NCBI GenBank assembly: GCA_910585095.1
Contig: CAJUBU010000002.1
Span: forward strand, 80,053-144,052
Direction: 5' to 3'
Origin: an uncultured Lachnospira sp.
GTDB taxonomy: Bacteria > Bacillota > Clostridia > Lachnospirales > Lachnospiraceae
Length of the DNA stretch: 64,000 nucleotides
In this document: positions 1 through 9,453 of the stretch, one piece after another
Position numbering within the stretch: position 1 is the stretch's first letter
Layout: each line of letters starts with the position of its first letter
Program-made: the position numbers and the translations under genes
The notes under the pieces: generated by a model
Told to the model about the DNA's origin: nothing
Seen by the model: only the letters and a program-made list of their open reading frames with translations
Databases searched by the model: none

Positions 1-856
1 TTTCTAACAATGCCTTTACTATAGTAGTATCTTTGCTGGCATGAAATGCAAACATTTGATAATATTTTCTAATTTTTTGTAAAAAATATTCGCCTGCTGC
101 CGATACGCCGCCGCCTATAATAAAACATTCGGGATCGACAACACCAGCTATACAAGCCATTCCCTTTGCAAGATATTTTGATACATTCTCTATTACAGCA
201 TCCATTGCTTTATCGCCAGCTATCGCCTTGTCAAACGCCTCTTTTGCATTGTTTGTTCCTGCAAGCCTTGCAATTCCTGATGCGGAAGCCACTTGCTCAA
301 GACACCCTGTATTTCCGCAAGAACACGCATAATCAAGACCTTCCACAACTGGAAGATGTCCTATCTCAGCAGCAGCGCCATGAAATCCATTAACAATGTG
401 TCCATCAAGAATAAGTCCGCCTCCGACACCTGTTCCAATCGTAAGCATCATAATGCTATGATATCCTTTTCCGCTCCCTTTGAAAAATTCTCCAAGCGCG
501 GCAACATTCGCATCATTTGCTATATGAATACAATCTTTAGAAACATTTATCATCTTAGACAGTTCGTCTGCAACATAAACCACACCCCAGCCCAAGTTAA
601 CACATTTATTAACAGCGCCATCATTTCGGATTGCACCTGGAATACCAATACCAATACCTAAAATATCCGAAATTTGAATTGCATTTTTTTCAATCGTTTT
701 AATAATATACTGTGCAATATCTACTAAAATATATTTGCCATTTTCCTGCGTTCTGGTAGGAATTTCCTCCTTTATGACAAGCTCTGCATCACCGTCAAAC
801 ACACCGCACTTAATGGTACTCCCGCCTATATCAATGCCAAATATTGTCTTACTCAT
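1..856 (-). CDS. glk: ROK-family glucokinase, partial (C-terminus beyond left edge)
   Basis: The minus-strand frame opens at ATG 856 (MSKTIFGIDIGGSTIKCG) and is still open at base 1, so about 285 N-terminal residues are present. The start shows the ATP-binding phosphate motif DIGGST. Near residue 170 the ROK zinc signature CSCGNTGCLE follows an acidic EIGH motif, as in ROK glucokinases, which phosphorylate glucose to glucose-6-phosphate in the cytoplasm. The start codon overlaps the hprK stop by 8 bases, so the two genes are probably translationally coupled. uvrC-hprK-glk is a common Clostridia order. ROK kinases also include fructokinases and N-acetyl sugar kinases, so the exact substrate is inferred. 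Confidence 0.88.
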   Translation of the reverse strand, partial: MSKTIFGIDIGGSTIKCGVFDGDAELVIKEEIPTRTQENGKYILVDIAQYIIKTIEKNAIQISDILGIGIGIPGAIRNDGAVNKCVNLGWGVVYVADELSKMINVSKDCIHIANDANVAALGEFFKGSGKGYHSIMMLTIGTGVGGGLILDGHIVNGFHGAAAEIGHLPVVEGLDYACSCGNTGCLEQVASASGIARLAGTNNAKEAFDKAIAGDKAMDAVIENVSKYLAKGMACIAGVVDPECFIIGGGVSAAGEYFLQKIRKYYQMFAFHASKDTTIVKALLE

Positions 857-1796
857 CGTCATCACCGCCACGCATAAGATTTTCTTGCACTCTTCTGTAC
901 AACTCTTTTGCCGCATTGTATCCCATTTTCTTTTGTCTATGATTAACTGCAGCCGCCTCTACAATAACAGCCAGATTACGTCCTGGTCTTATTGGAAGTG
1001 AATGACATACTACCTTATTTCCAAGATACTCTGTATACTCTTCTTCCAAACCAAGTCGGTCGTACTCTTTATCTTTATTCCAATCCTCTAACTTGATTAC
1101 CATATCAATCTGTTGTTCTTCTTTGACACTCTCAACGCCAAACAACGTCTTCACATCAATAATACCGATACCTCTTAATTCAATAAAATATTTGGTGACG
1201 CCTGGCGCTGAACCAATTAAAGTCTCATCACTTATCTTTCGGATTTCAACAGCATCATCGGTTACAAGACGATGTCCGCGCTTTAACAGTTCAAGTGCAG
1301 CTTCACTCTTACCAATACCACTCTCTCCTATAATAAGCACACCTGTGCCATATACATCAACAAGAACACCATGAATAACGATACATGGAGCTAACTCAAC
1401 ATTAAGCCATCTTGTCACTTCAGCAACAAACGCCGATGTTGCTGCTTTTGATTTTAAAATTGGTATCTTATATTTATTTGCCAATTCGATTATTTTTTCT
1501 TCTGGCTCTAAATTTCTGCAAAATACAAGACATGGTATATTACTTGATAAAAGCTGCATATAGCGCTCAAAACGTATATCTTGTGAAAGGCTTTTAAGAT
1601 AAGCAAATTCGACATTGCCAATAATTTGTATACGGTCGTTATCAAACTGGTCATAAAATCCTGTAAGCTGCAATGCTGGTCTATTGACTTCAGGTATATT
1701 AAGCCAAATTCCTTTTGTGTCAATATCTGGAGTTAAGTTTACCAGTTCCATCTTTTCTATTACTTTTGATAATCTCACTCTCTCTGTTGAATTCAT
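849..1796 (-). CDS. hprK: HPr kinase/phosphorylase
   Basis: Bifunctional enzyme that phosphorylates, and dephosphorylates, HPr on a regulatory serine in Gram-positive carbon catabolite control. The protein of about 315 residues has the family layout: an N-terminal regulatory domain, then a P-loop GESGIGKS (about residues 157-164) and the HprK signature ELRGIGIIDVKTLFG (about 205-219). I chose ATG 1796 because GGAGG lies 7 bases upstream; a longer frame reaches 1823 but has no better site. It sits between uvrC and the ROK glucokinase. The HPr encoded at 16870-17127 lacks serine at the usual target position, so the substrate of this kinase may be encoded elsewhere. Confidence 0.95.
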   Translation of the reverse strand: MNSTERVRLSKVIEKMELVNLTPDIDTKGIWLNIPEVNRPALQLTGFYDQFDNDRIQIIGNVEFAYLKSLSQDIRFERYMQLLSSNIPCLVFCRNLEPEEKIIELANKYKIPILKSKAATSAFVAEVTRWLNVELAPCIVIHGVLVDVYGTGVLIIGESGIGKSEAALELLKRGHRLVTDDAVEIRKISDETLIGSAPGVTKYFIELRGIGIIDVKTLFGVESVKEEQQIDMVIKLEDWNKDKEYDRLGLEEEYTEYLGNKVVCHSLPIRPGRNLAVIVEAAAVNHRQKKMGYNAAKELYRRVQENLMRGGDDDE

Positions 1797-1945
1797 AATT
1801 AATCCTCCATTCTTACTCAGCAAACAAGCTTGAATATATACTCAACCTTGCTATTATCTTTTAATCTACCAACTTGTGCCTCTACTTTTAACACTTTTTA
1901 CATAACATTTTTTAGGATATCAATTTATTTTAACACATTTATGAA

Positions 1946-3766
1946 TCAATGAAAATATCTGTATATATTTTGTGCGATATTCTTTGTGATACCATCTGCT
2001 TTCATCAACTCATCAACCGATGCTTGTCTAATTTTTTCAATATCAAGAAAATGTTTCATTAAAGACTTACGCCTTGTAGGTCCAATACCTTCAATCCCAT
2101 CCAATATGGAATGTACTTGCTGCTTACTTCGGAGGCTTCGATGGTATTCAATAGCAAATCGATGTGCTTCATCTTGTATTCTTGTAATTAGTTTAAATCC
2201 TTCACTGTGTGTATCAATTGCAATTAATTTATTATTATAATACAATCCTCTGGTATTATGTTTATCGTCTTTGACCATTCCACAGACTGGTATGGAAAGA
2301 CCAAGCTCTTTTAAAACCCCTAATGCAATATTGACCTGTCCTCGACCGCCGTCCATCATAATCAAATCTGGATATATCTCAAAGCCTTTTGAACCCTCAA
2401 TTGCCCGCTTAAAACGTCTGGTAAGAACTTCTTTCATACTGTTGTAATCATCAGGTCCTTTTATGGTCTTGATCTTAAATTTTCTATAATCGTTCTTTTG
2501 AGGTTTGCCATCTTGAAATACAATCATTGAACCAACTGATTCCACTCCATTTGTGTTAGATATATCATATGCTTCTGCCCTTTTTATTGCAGGCAGTCCT
2601 ATTAAGTCTGCAATCTCTGCCATTGCGCCAATTGTTTTTTTCTGTTCATTTTTTATTCGTTCAGTATCTTGCAATAAAACATTTTGAGCATTTTTATATG
2701 CAAGTTCAACCAATTTTTCTTTATCACCTTTTTTCGGTGTAATAATTTTTACTTTTGTTTTTTTTATATCCGTTAGCCATGCTGCAACAATATCTGCATC
2801 TTCTATTTCTTTTTGTATCATAATAACATTTGGAATATATGGTGTTCCTCCATAATACTGTTTAATAAACTGAGAAAGAATTTCACTTAATCCATCACCT
2901 TGTGCTACTGACATATGAAAGTGATCTCTCCCTAATAGTTTTCCTTCTCTTACAAAAAACACCTGAACGACCGCATCATTACCATCGCTAGCACAGGCAA
3001 TCACATCTCTGTCTGCATTGTCGTCTGTTGTTATTTTTTGCTTTTGAGCTACCTGTTTTACACTGCTTATCAAATCTCTATATTTTGCTGCATCCTCATA
3101 CTGCATATTTTGTGCGCACTCTTTCATACTATCCATAAGATTTCCCAAAATTTTAGTATAATTGCCATTTAAAAATTCAATTACTTCATCAATAGCTTTT
3201 TTATACGTTTCTTCATCAATATATCCTTGACATGGCGCACTGCATTGTCCAATATGATAATTTAGACAAGGTCTTTCTTTACCTGTATCTTTAGGAAGAC
3301 GTCTATTACATGTACGAATCTTATATAACTTACATAATAATTCAATTGTATCATTCACTGCTTTTGAGGAGGTATACGGTCCAAAGTAACGCCCTGTTCC
3401 ATGTTTGATATCTCTTGACACAAACACTCTTGGATATGCCTCTTGCGTTGTTACTTTGATAAACGGATAGGTCTTATCATCTTTTAACATGGTATTATAC
3501 TTAGGACTATGCTCTTTTATCAAATTACATTCCAATACAAGTGCTTCAAGCTCGGAATCGGTAATAATATATTCAAAATAACTAATATGGGATACCATCT
3601 GTTTAATCTTGGCAGTATGCTTTGTACTTTCCCTAAAATACTGTCGGACACGATTTTTTAAATTGACCGCTTTTCCTACATATATAATGGTATCTATATT
3701 GTCGTGCATAATATAAACTCCCGGCAAATCCGGGAGTTTTTTTAATTCTTCCTCTAAATCAAACAT
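1946..3766 (-). CDS. uvrC: Excinuclease ABC subunit C
   Basis: Nuclease subunit of UvrABC nucleotide excision repair, making the 3' and 5' cuts around a lesion. The protein is 606 residues, normal for UvrC. In order: GIY-YIG nuclease domain at the N-terminus (LPDLPGVYIM then IIYVGKA, with catalytic Arg in NRVRQYF), a cysteine-containing segment (CLNYHIGQCSAPC, about residues 167-180), the UVR helix motif near 215-235, the RNase H-like nuclease region with YDISNTNG and MMDGGRGQ, and C-terminal helix-hairpin-helix repeats (LDGIEGIGPTRR, ADGITKNIA). GGAG lies 9 bases before ATG 3766. It leads the uvrC-hprK-glk set. Confidence 0.97.
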   Translation of the reverse strand: MFDLEEELKKLPDLPGVYIMHDNIDTIIYVGKAVNLKNRVRQYFRESTKHTAKIKQMVSHISYFEYIITDSELEALVLECNLIKEHSPKYNTMLKDDKTYPFIKVTTQEAYPRVFVSRDIKHGTGRYFGPYTSSKAVNDTIELLCKLYKIRTCNRRLPKDTGKERPCLNYHIGQCSAPCQGYIDEETYKKAIDEVIEFLNGNYTKILGNLMDSMKECAQNMQYEDAAKYRDLISSVKQVAQKQKITTDDNADRDVIACASDGNDAVVQVFFVREGKLLGRDHFHMSVAQGDGLSEILSQFIKQYYGGTPYIPNVIMIQKEIEDADIVAAWLTDIKKTKVKIITPKKGDKEKLVELAYKNAQNVLLQDTERIKNEQKKTIGAMAEIADLIGLPAIKRAEAYDISNTNGVESVGSMIVFQDGKPQKNDYRKFKIKTIKGPDDYNSMKEVLTRRFKRAIEGSKGFEIYPDLIMMDGGRGQVNIALGVLKELGLSIPVCGMVKDDKHNTRGLYYNNKLIAIDTHSEGFKLITRIQDEAHRFAIEYHRSLRSKQQVHSILDGIEGIGPTRRKSLMKHFLDIEKIRQASVDELMKADGITKNIAQNIYRYFH

Positions 3767-3796
3767 ATTATTTCTCCATTTTTATAGCATTGTACA

Positions 3797-3850
3797 ATTA
3801 AGCGAATATTCGCAATCCACTATGCTGCTTGCTCATAACCTCATTGCCAA
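3797..3850 (+). repeat. Dispersed intergenic repeat, copy A
   Basis: Begins with TTAAGCGAATATTCGCAAT, which contains the perfect 12-bp palindrome GCGAATATTCGC, and continues with CTGCTTGCTCATAACC and TCATTGCC. Related sequences lie at 13336-13390, 18787-18833, 36256-36296 and 40610-40660, all in this orientation and all between genes. This copy fills the 108-bp gap between the transglutaminase gene and uvrC. Confidence 0.6.
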
Positions 3851-3874
3851 TGCCTTTGCAACATAGTTCATTTA

Positions 3875-6196
3875 TTAATATAACCAACGAATATACCATG
3901 ATATATTACGAACAATGTATTTTCTTAACTGTTTGGCATTATACGTAAACTCTTTCATTTGCCTTGTATTGACAGCATACCTCCCGCCACTTAAATCAAC
4001 ATTTGTCACCATATTACACATTTTAGAAAATTTCATTCTTTTAAAAAACGAATCCATCTGTTCCATATAACTGCCAAAACTTTCATATTCCATATATTCT
4101 GGTCTTAAAAATCCTGCCTTGCTCATAATTTTTTCTAAATAATTATACATTGTTATAACATTATATGAACGAAATATTTTATTAATCTTCCTTTTTCTCA
4201 CAAGAATACAAAAAGCAATACCCACAGCCAAAATAAAAATAGCAATAACAATTGTAAAAATAATAGTTCCTATAAAGGTATTTCTTTGAGTTATATCTTC
4301 TACATTAACATTTAAAACAGGATTTTCAGCTTCATCCTCATCGGTTTCATTAATCAACTCATCATCTTGACTTTCTTCTTCATCGTCTTCTGCTAAATTT
4401 AAATCTTCATCAACCTGCCCTGTATTTGGAAAATTTGTTATATTTACTGGAGTAATTCCTGTTCCTGACGGTGTTGGATCAACATTAATCCAACCAATTC
4501 CATTTAAGTACACCTGTGTCCAAGCATGTGCATCCGAATCCTTTACTTCAACAACATATCGGTCTTTATTAGACTCATAAGTGGACCTTATCACTCTATC
4601 AAATGGAACAGCATACCCTTCCACATATCTTGCTGGAATCCCATATGCTCGAAACATCAATGTTGCCGCAGTTGCAAAATAAGAACAATAGCCTTGCTTA
4701 CTTTCACTCAAAAAATATTTAAAAAAATCCTGACCATCTGGAATTTTTCCTGGTGATAATGTATAAGCATAATTATTCTGTAGAAAATCTTTAACATACT
4801 CGATACAATCCAGTTCTAGTTCTAGTGTAGCAGTACTCCTTTCACCTGCCGCTTCAAAAATTAATTCTTTCTGCGGTGCAGATATTTGAAGATAACTATA
4901 TGATGCGGCTGCATCTGCTTTTTTAGCTGACCGAACAATATTATTACTATCATCTTTTGACAGCTGTACTTCATCTCCATCTCTATTTATAATTCCCTCT
5001 GATATCTTTTGAAGCTTCTCATAATACTCACTATTTAATTTTATACCTGTTGTATCTTTAATATTTCTTTTAGAAAAAAGACGATCAAACCTATAAAAAT
5101 TATCTTGTATTTCAAGCCCTGTTTGTTCAAGATATCTTTTCCAGCCAGGTATTGCTTTAACTCTATCTAACAAAAGCCCCGTATAATCATCGCATATTTC
5201 ATAAGATTCTCTCTTTGTCCAATAATTAGAATTTTCTATATAATTTTTACCATAAAATATTGTAATATACTGATGATTTCCTATATTTGGTGTACGCATT
5301 GTAAATACATCTTGATTTTTGTAAACAATTTCATCTACCTTTCCAAGCTCGCCTCCTTTTATATTGTGAGAATATGAAAAATCATTTCCATATATAACAC
5401 TATTATCACCCAAAAGGCTGCTTCCTGCACCGCCTACATTGCCAACCATATCATCCACAAAATAAGTAAGTTCTGCCAAATACTCATTAGAATTAATAAA
5501 TGATAATATATTTGAATTCATTTGAACAAATATCTGTGGACGCTTATATTCTTTTGTATTTGTTATCAATAACATAATAGACGATATAGCCACACTCATT
5601 GCTATAATAAACTTTACATTATTTACCATTTTCTCATCCATAGACGAAACACACAAAACGTGAGTGATACAAAAAATCCATATCAGACAAGATGGTACTC
5701 TTAGACATATTGTATAGACACATAAAAGAGGAAGCACCATAATTAATGACAGCGCAACACTACGAACATAATAAATATTGGCACACACTAAAAATGTTAC
5801 AACAATACAAAACATCAGTATAGCTAACAATTCATTTACTTTAATTACTTCAAGCCGTTGTGGTGATGGTTTGACAATTTTTCCATTAAAAATGCTATCA
5901 TATATGTCATTTACTAAATAGATAACGCCTTGTACCATACGCTTTCCAAATAATATTAATATTAAAATAAGCGTTCCATCAAAGGCTGGAATCATTATTT
6001 TTCCTATCTTTTTAATATGGATTCCTGTCATAAAGACAATTGTCATAAGACAAAGTATACTATATACAATATATGGATTTACATAAAGTGCTTTTGTTGT
6101 ATATAATGTACCTACAATACCAATTTCCCCTAATAATGCTACTATAATCTGCCATATAATAATAGATATGTCATATTTCTTTTCCTGATTGTTCAT
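3875..6196 (-). CDS. Transglutaminase-like membrane protein (DUF4129-type C-terminus)
   Basis: Large integral membrane protein with an extracytoplasmic transglutaminase/protease-like domain. Several hydrophobic segments occupy roughly the first 220 residues. A transglutaminase core follows with Cys in QGYCSYFATAA (about residue 502), His in DAHAWTQVY (about 557) and Asp in NVDPTP (about 573), the usual triad. An acidic linker, one more membrane helix (about residues 645-670) and a cytoplasmic tail complete it. The start is uncertain: ATG 6196 or TTG 6220, both inside the DUF58 gene, implying translational coupling. It is the last gene of the sigma/anti-sigma/MoxR/DUF58 operon. The substrate is unknown; a cell-envelope role is inferred. 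Confidence 0.88.
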   Translation of the reverse strand: MNNQEKKYDISIIIWQIIVALLGEIGIVGTLYTTKALYVNPYIVYSILCLMTIVFMTGIHIKKIGKIMIPAFDGTLILILILFGKRMVQGVIYLVNDIYDSIFNGKIVKPSPQRLEVIKVNELLAILMFCIVVTFLVCANIYYVRSVALSLIMVLPLLCVYTICLRVPSCLIWIFCITHVLCVSSMDEKMVNNVKFIIAMSVAISSIMLLITNTKEYKRPQIFVQMNSNILSFINSNEYLAELTYFVDDMVGNVGGAGSSLLGDNSVIYGNDFSYSHNIKGGELGKVDEIVYKNQDVFTMRTPNIGNHQYITIFYGKNYIENSNYWTKRESYEICDDYTGLLLDRVKAIPGWKRYLEQTGLEIQDNFYRFDRLFSKRNIKDTTGIKLNSEYYEKLQKISEGIINRDGDEVQLSKDDSNNIVRSAKKADAAASYSYLQISAPQKELIFEAAGERSTATLELELDCIEYVKDFLQNNYAYTLSPGKIPDGQDFFKYFLSESKQGYCSYFATAATLMFRAYGIPARYVEGYAVPFDRVIRSTYESNKDRYVVEVKDSDAHAWTQVYLNGIGWINVDPTPSGTGITPVNITNFPNTGQVDEDLNLAEDDEEESQDDELINETDEDEAENPVLNVNVEDITQRNTFIGTIIFTIVIAIFILAVGIAFCILVRKRKINKIFRSYNVITMYNYLEKIMSKAGFLRPEYMEYESFGSYMEQMDSFFKRMKFSKMCNMVTNVDLSGGRYAVNTRQMKEFTYNAKQLRKYIVRNISWYIRWLY

Positions 6197-7259
6197 ACGA
6201 TGAATTGCTAAACCTTTCAACTACATTCAAAACATTAAATTCTTCTATTTTATAATCTTTTGAAGTTATGACAATAATGTTTTCACCAAAATTGTTCTTC
6301 TCTAAAAGTACATTTTCCAATAACAAATCAAATGAATATAAGCTGCAATTTATCTTCATAATCGTTTCCATTGCTTCATATAATCCTTCAATGCTGTTAA
6401 AATCAAATAATTCTATATCACCTTTTCGACAATCCCAATATATAAAACTTGTCTCAATCCCTGCATTAACGCATGTGTTTGCCACAGAGTACGCTAAGCG
6501 ATAGATATTGTCAAGAACATAGCGAAAATTTTTCTCATTATACCATGACAAATCCAATACAATACAATAATGCCTTTTTAATTCTTCCCCAAATTGTTTT
6601 ACAATAAAATCTTCTGACATGATACTTCTTTTCCAATGAATATGATTTAGAGAATCCCCTTCAACAATATTGCGTAAATCTTGTACTTCTGTATTGTCTA
6701 ATTCTATAGGTGACAATGTATATTGGTCTTCTTGATGAATATAGTTCATTTCTGTTTCAATCATTTCAGCCTTATCTGGAAATATATAAAAAACATTCTG
6801 TGTATTATACTGTATTTTTTTTGAGAACATTCCAAGATAATCTCTTACTTCAAACTCACACACATGCACTGTAATAAAACCAATATGCTCCAAATTTACA
6901 TTTATTATTGTATTTTTTTGAAATTGTTTTAACCCCTGAAAAACGACCTCATTTTCATACTCTTTATCACTGTTTGAATAACTCACTATGACTTTACATC
7001 TACACCATGGAATTTTCATATTAAATTTATTTCCAAACCAGATAACTACATCCAAATTACTGCCATATGTATATCTTATATTATCATTTGATACATATAA
7101 TTTCATACTTGCCAAAGAAAACTTGTATACAATCCATGAAATAGAAGGAATAATAACTAATATACATAATACTATCATAAATTCATAATTGATAAAAAGA
7201 CAATTTATCAGCAAAACAATTAAAAGACCAACAATATATGCAAACTTTCTTAACTTCAT
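6171..7259 (-). CDS. DUF58 family protein
   Basis: 362 residues with two hydrophobic N-terminal segments (about residues 7-50), then a beta-rich domain and a vWA-like C-terminal domain. The DUF58 hallmark is DSLNHIHWKRS followed by FIVKQFGEE (about residues 205-230). DUF58 proteins accompany MoxR ATPases and transglutaminases, and here the gene lies directly between those two. ATG 7259 starts MKLRKFAYIVG. The 3' end overlaps the next gene by at least 26 bases. Molecular function is not established; participation in MoxR-assisted maturation of an envelope protein is inferred from context. Confidence 0.9.
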   Translation of the reverse strand: MKLRKFAYIVGLLIVLLINCLFINYEFMIVLCILVIIPSISWIVYKFSLASMKLYVSNDNIRYTYGSNLDVVIWFGNKFNMKIPWCRCKVIVSYSNSDKEYENEVVFQGLKQFQKNTIINVNLEHIGFITVHVCEFEVRDYLGMFSKKIQYNTQNVFYIFPDKAEMIETEMNYIHQEDQYTLSPIELDNTEVQDLRNIVEGDSLNHIHWKRSIMSEDFIVKQFGEELKRHYCIVLDLSWYNEKNFRYVLDNIYRLAYSVANTCVNAGIETSFIYWDCRKGDIELFDFNSIEGLYEAMETIMKINCSLYSFDLLLENVLLEKNNFGENIIVITSKDYKIEEFNVLNVVERFSNSSYEQSGKEI

Positions 7260-7317
7260 TTAAATCCCCCATATTGGAGCAGCTCATTTTGTAAACTATT
7301 TAAATTCATCTAATCCT

Positions 7318-8283
7318 TTAACGTGATGAAGCAACCGCCTTTGGAACTTCAACTTTTTTTATAAGTTCAGAAATAACATCTTCTTCTGAAATTCTGCCCC
7401 TTTTAATTGTTTTATTAATCAACAGTCTATGTGCAAATACATCCTTTATGACATATTGTATGTCTGATATCAGCACATAATTATTGCCCCTTAAAAAAGC
7501 CTCTGCTTTTGCTATTCTTATCAATGCCAAACTCCCTCTCGGACTAATTCCTTGCAGAATATCAGGAGAATTGCGTGTTTCGTTTGCAATTTTTGCAACA
7601 TACTCTAACACTCTGTCATCAACATAGATATCATCAACTAATTGTCTCATAACTTCAAATTCTTTAGCAGACAATATATTATAAGGTATCTCATTTTCCT
7701 TGGATTTATTTTGTTTTATGCGAAGAATGGCTACCTCATCATCAATTGTTGGATAGCCCATATTTAATCTTACCATAAATCGGTCTAACTGTGATTCAGG
7801 TAATTTCTGGGTACCTGTAGAACCATATGGATTTTGCGTTGCTATAACAATAAATGGCTCTGGCAATTTCATTGTTTTGCCATCTACAGATACCTTTCCT
7901 TCCTCCATCACTTGAAGCAGTGCAGACTGTGTTTTAGGGGAGGTTCTATTTATCTCGTCTGCAAGAAAGATATTACACTGTGCAGCGCCTTCCTTAAATT
8001 CAAATGAATTTGTCACTCTATTATACATATTAAAGCCTATAATATCAGAAGGCATCACATCTGGCGTAAACTGCATTCTATTACACTTTAAATCCAACGC
8101 TGTAGCAAAAGCTGACGCCATCGTTGTCTTTCCCACTCCAGGTATATCCTCTATCAATATATGTCCTCTGGCAAGCATTGCCATAAGTGCTTTACATAAC
8201 ACTTCATCTTTTCCAACTACACACTTTCTTACTTCCACAAGAACATTTCTTGCTAAATTGAGATAGTAATTTTGTTCTTCCAT
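7318..8283 (-). CDS. MoxR-family AAA+ ATPase
   Basis: Cytoplasmic AAA+ ATPase of the MoxR/RavA clade, thought to act as a chaperone for partner complexes. From ATG 8283 (MEEQNYYLNLARN) it has Walker A DIPGVGKTT (about residues 45-53), Walker B FLADEINRTSPKTQSALL (about 108-125), sensor 1 IATQNP (about 147) and the C-terminal lid domain with SPRGSLALIR. I chose this ATG because GGTGG lies just upstream; a longer frame to 8328 lacks a site. The order MoxR, DUF58, transglutaminase is a widespread cassette. Confidence 0.94.
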   Translation of the reverse strand: MEEQNYYLNLARNVLVEVRKCVVGKDEVLCKALMAMLARGHILIEDIPGVGKTTMASAFATALDLKCNRMQFTPDVMPSDIIGFNMYNRVTNSFEFKEGAAQCNIFLADEINRTSPKTQSALLQVMEEGKVSVDGKTMKLPEPFIVIATQNPYGSTGTQKLPESQLDRFMVRLNMGYPTIDDEVAILRIKQNKSKENEIPYNILSAKEFEVMRQLVDDIYVDDRVLEYVAKIANETRNSPDILQGISPRGSLALIRIAKAEAFLRGNNYVLISDIQYVIKDVFAHRLLINKTIKRGRISEEDVISELIKKVEVPKAVASSR

Positions 8284-8337
8284 TATTCCACCCATCATAT
8301 AATAAAATTGTGTGCCGCAAAACAGCACACGATTTTA

Positions 8338-9453
8338 TTACTGTGGTAAGTAATTAATATATGTGCTGTTAAAACTAAATCCCTGATTATAAAAATCTGA
8401 ATAGTTTATCAGTACACTTCCAGAATCTAAATTTTGCGTTTTTCCTTCGGCACCACTATTATAATACATGTTATTTATCAAAAAAACAATCCCCTGTGGC
8501 GTAAGATACCAATTTAGTTCTCCTTCTTCATTATATAAATCACCAATTTCGTTTACATCTGTTGCCTCTTGCCTTGTAGACTCTTTTGTAGACTGTATAG
8601 AAGATTTATCATTGTAATAATCTGAAAGACGATTAAAAATATAATCCATACTTTCTGGTTCATTAAATAATGCCTCTAACTCTATTGGTTCACCTGTTTC
8701 TGCACTAAATGTTCGCGCATATGTATTATTATAAATTCTTAATATATTATTATACTCACTATTGACTTTCTCATACGCTATAAATGTTATTAATTTTTCA
8801 TTAATAGACTCTACATTCTGCACATGATACTCAATTGTTGTATAACAGTTTGTTCCTGTCATTATTCCCTTTAAATATTCTTTTCTTATATTGTCTTCCA
8901 ACATTTCAATAACACCATTATAGTATTCTTCAATATAGAATTGTTGGGTCTTTTCTTGTGAATTATATTTTATTGTAGGATAAGTACATTCTAAACGCCC
9001 GCAATTACTAGTATCATATTGAGTTGAAAACACCGAATCTATGTAAAATTGATTATTAACTTCAAATTGTATACGTTTACTATTATCATTTTTATACTCT
9101 ACATTTTTACTAAATGCTACATATTCAATTTCAATAGAATCATTTATTAAATAAGATTTTGTTGTCGTTTTCGATTGATTATCTTCAAGAATAGACTCAC
9201 ATTTTTTAAGAGGCTGTACTGTATCTTTAACAGGTTTTCTCATAAAGTCAACCAACACAATCAAAGAAACAATTGCAGCTATTGATGAAGCTGTTTTTAA
9301 CAATCGGATTATTTTATCATTCTTCTTTTGTATTGGTTTTAACTCTGTAAAACCATCATAAGTTAAATCATCTTCAAACATACCTGAGTTTTTAATAATA
9401 GCTTGTATCTGTCTGTCAATTTGTCTTTGTTTTGGATAATCCACTCTACTCAT
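8338..9453 (-). CDS. RsiV-like membrane anti-sigma factor (DUF3298-type)
   Basis: Predicted single-pass protein. A cytoplasmic N-terminus of about 50 residues would bind the sigma factor, a membrane helix follows (ASSIAAIVSLIVLVDFM, about residues 52-68), then a large extracytoplasmic domain. The C-terminal part (TFSAETGEPIELEALF then WYLTPQGIVFLINNMYY) resembles the DUF3298 domain of RsiV, the anti-sigma factor of SigV. The 5' end overlaps the sigma gene by 8 bases. GTG 9459 is an alternative start. The extracytoplasmic signal is not known; B. subtilis RsiV senses lysozyme, so a similar signal is possible but unproven. Confidence 0.8.
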   Translation of the reverse strand: MSRVDYPKQRQIDRQIQAIIKNSGMFEDDLTYDGFTELKPIQKKNDKIIRLLKTASSIAAIVSLIVLVDFMRKPVKDTVQPLKKCESILEDNQSKTTTKSYLINDSIEIEYVAFSKNVEYKNDNSKRIQFEVNNQFYIDSVFSTQYDTSNCGRLECTYPTIKYNSQEKTQQFYIEEYYNGVIEMLEDNIRKEYLKGIMTGTNCYTTIEYHVQNVESINEKLITFIAYEKVNSEYNNILRIYNNTYARTFSAETGEPIELEALFNEPESMDYIFNRLSDYYNDKSSIQSTKESTRQEATDVNEIGDLYNEEGELNWYLTPQGIVFLINNMYYNSGAEGKTQNLDSGSVLINYSDFYNQGFSFNSTYINYLPQ

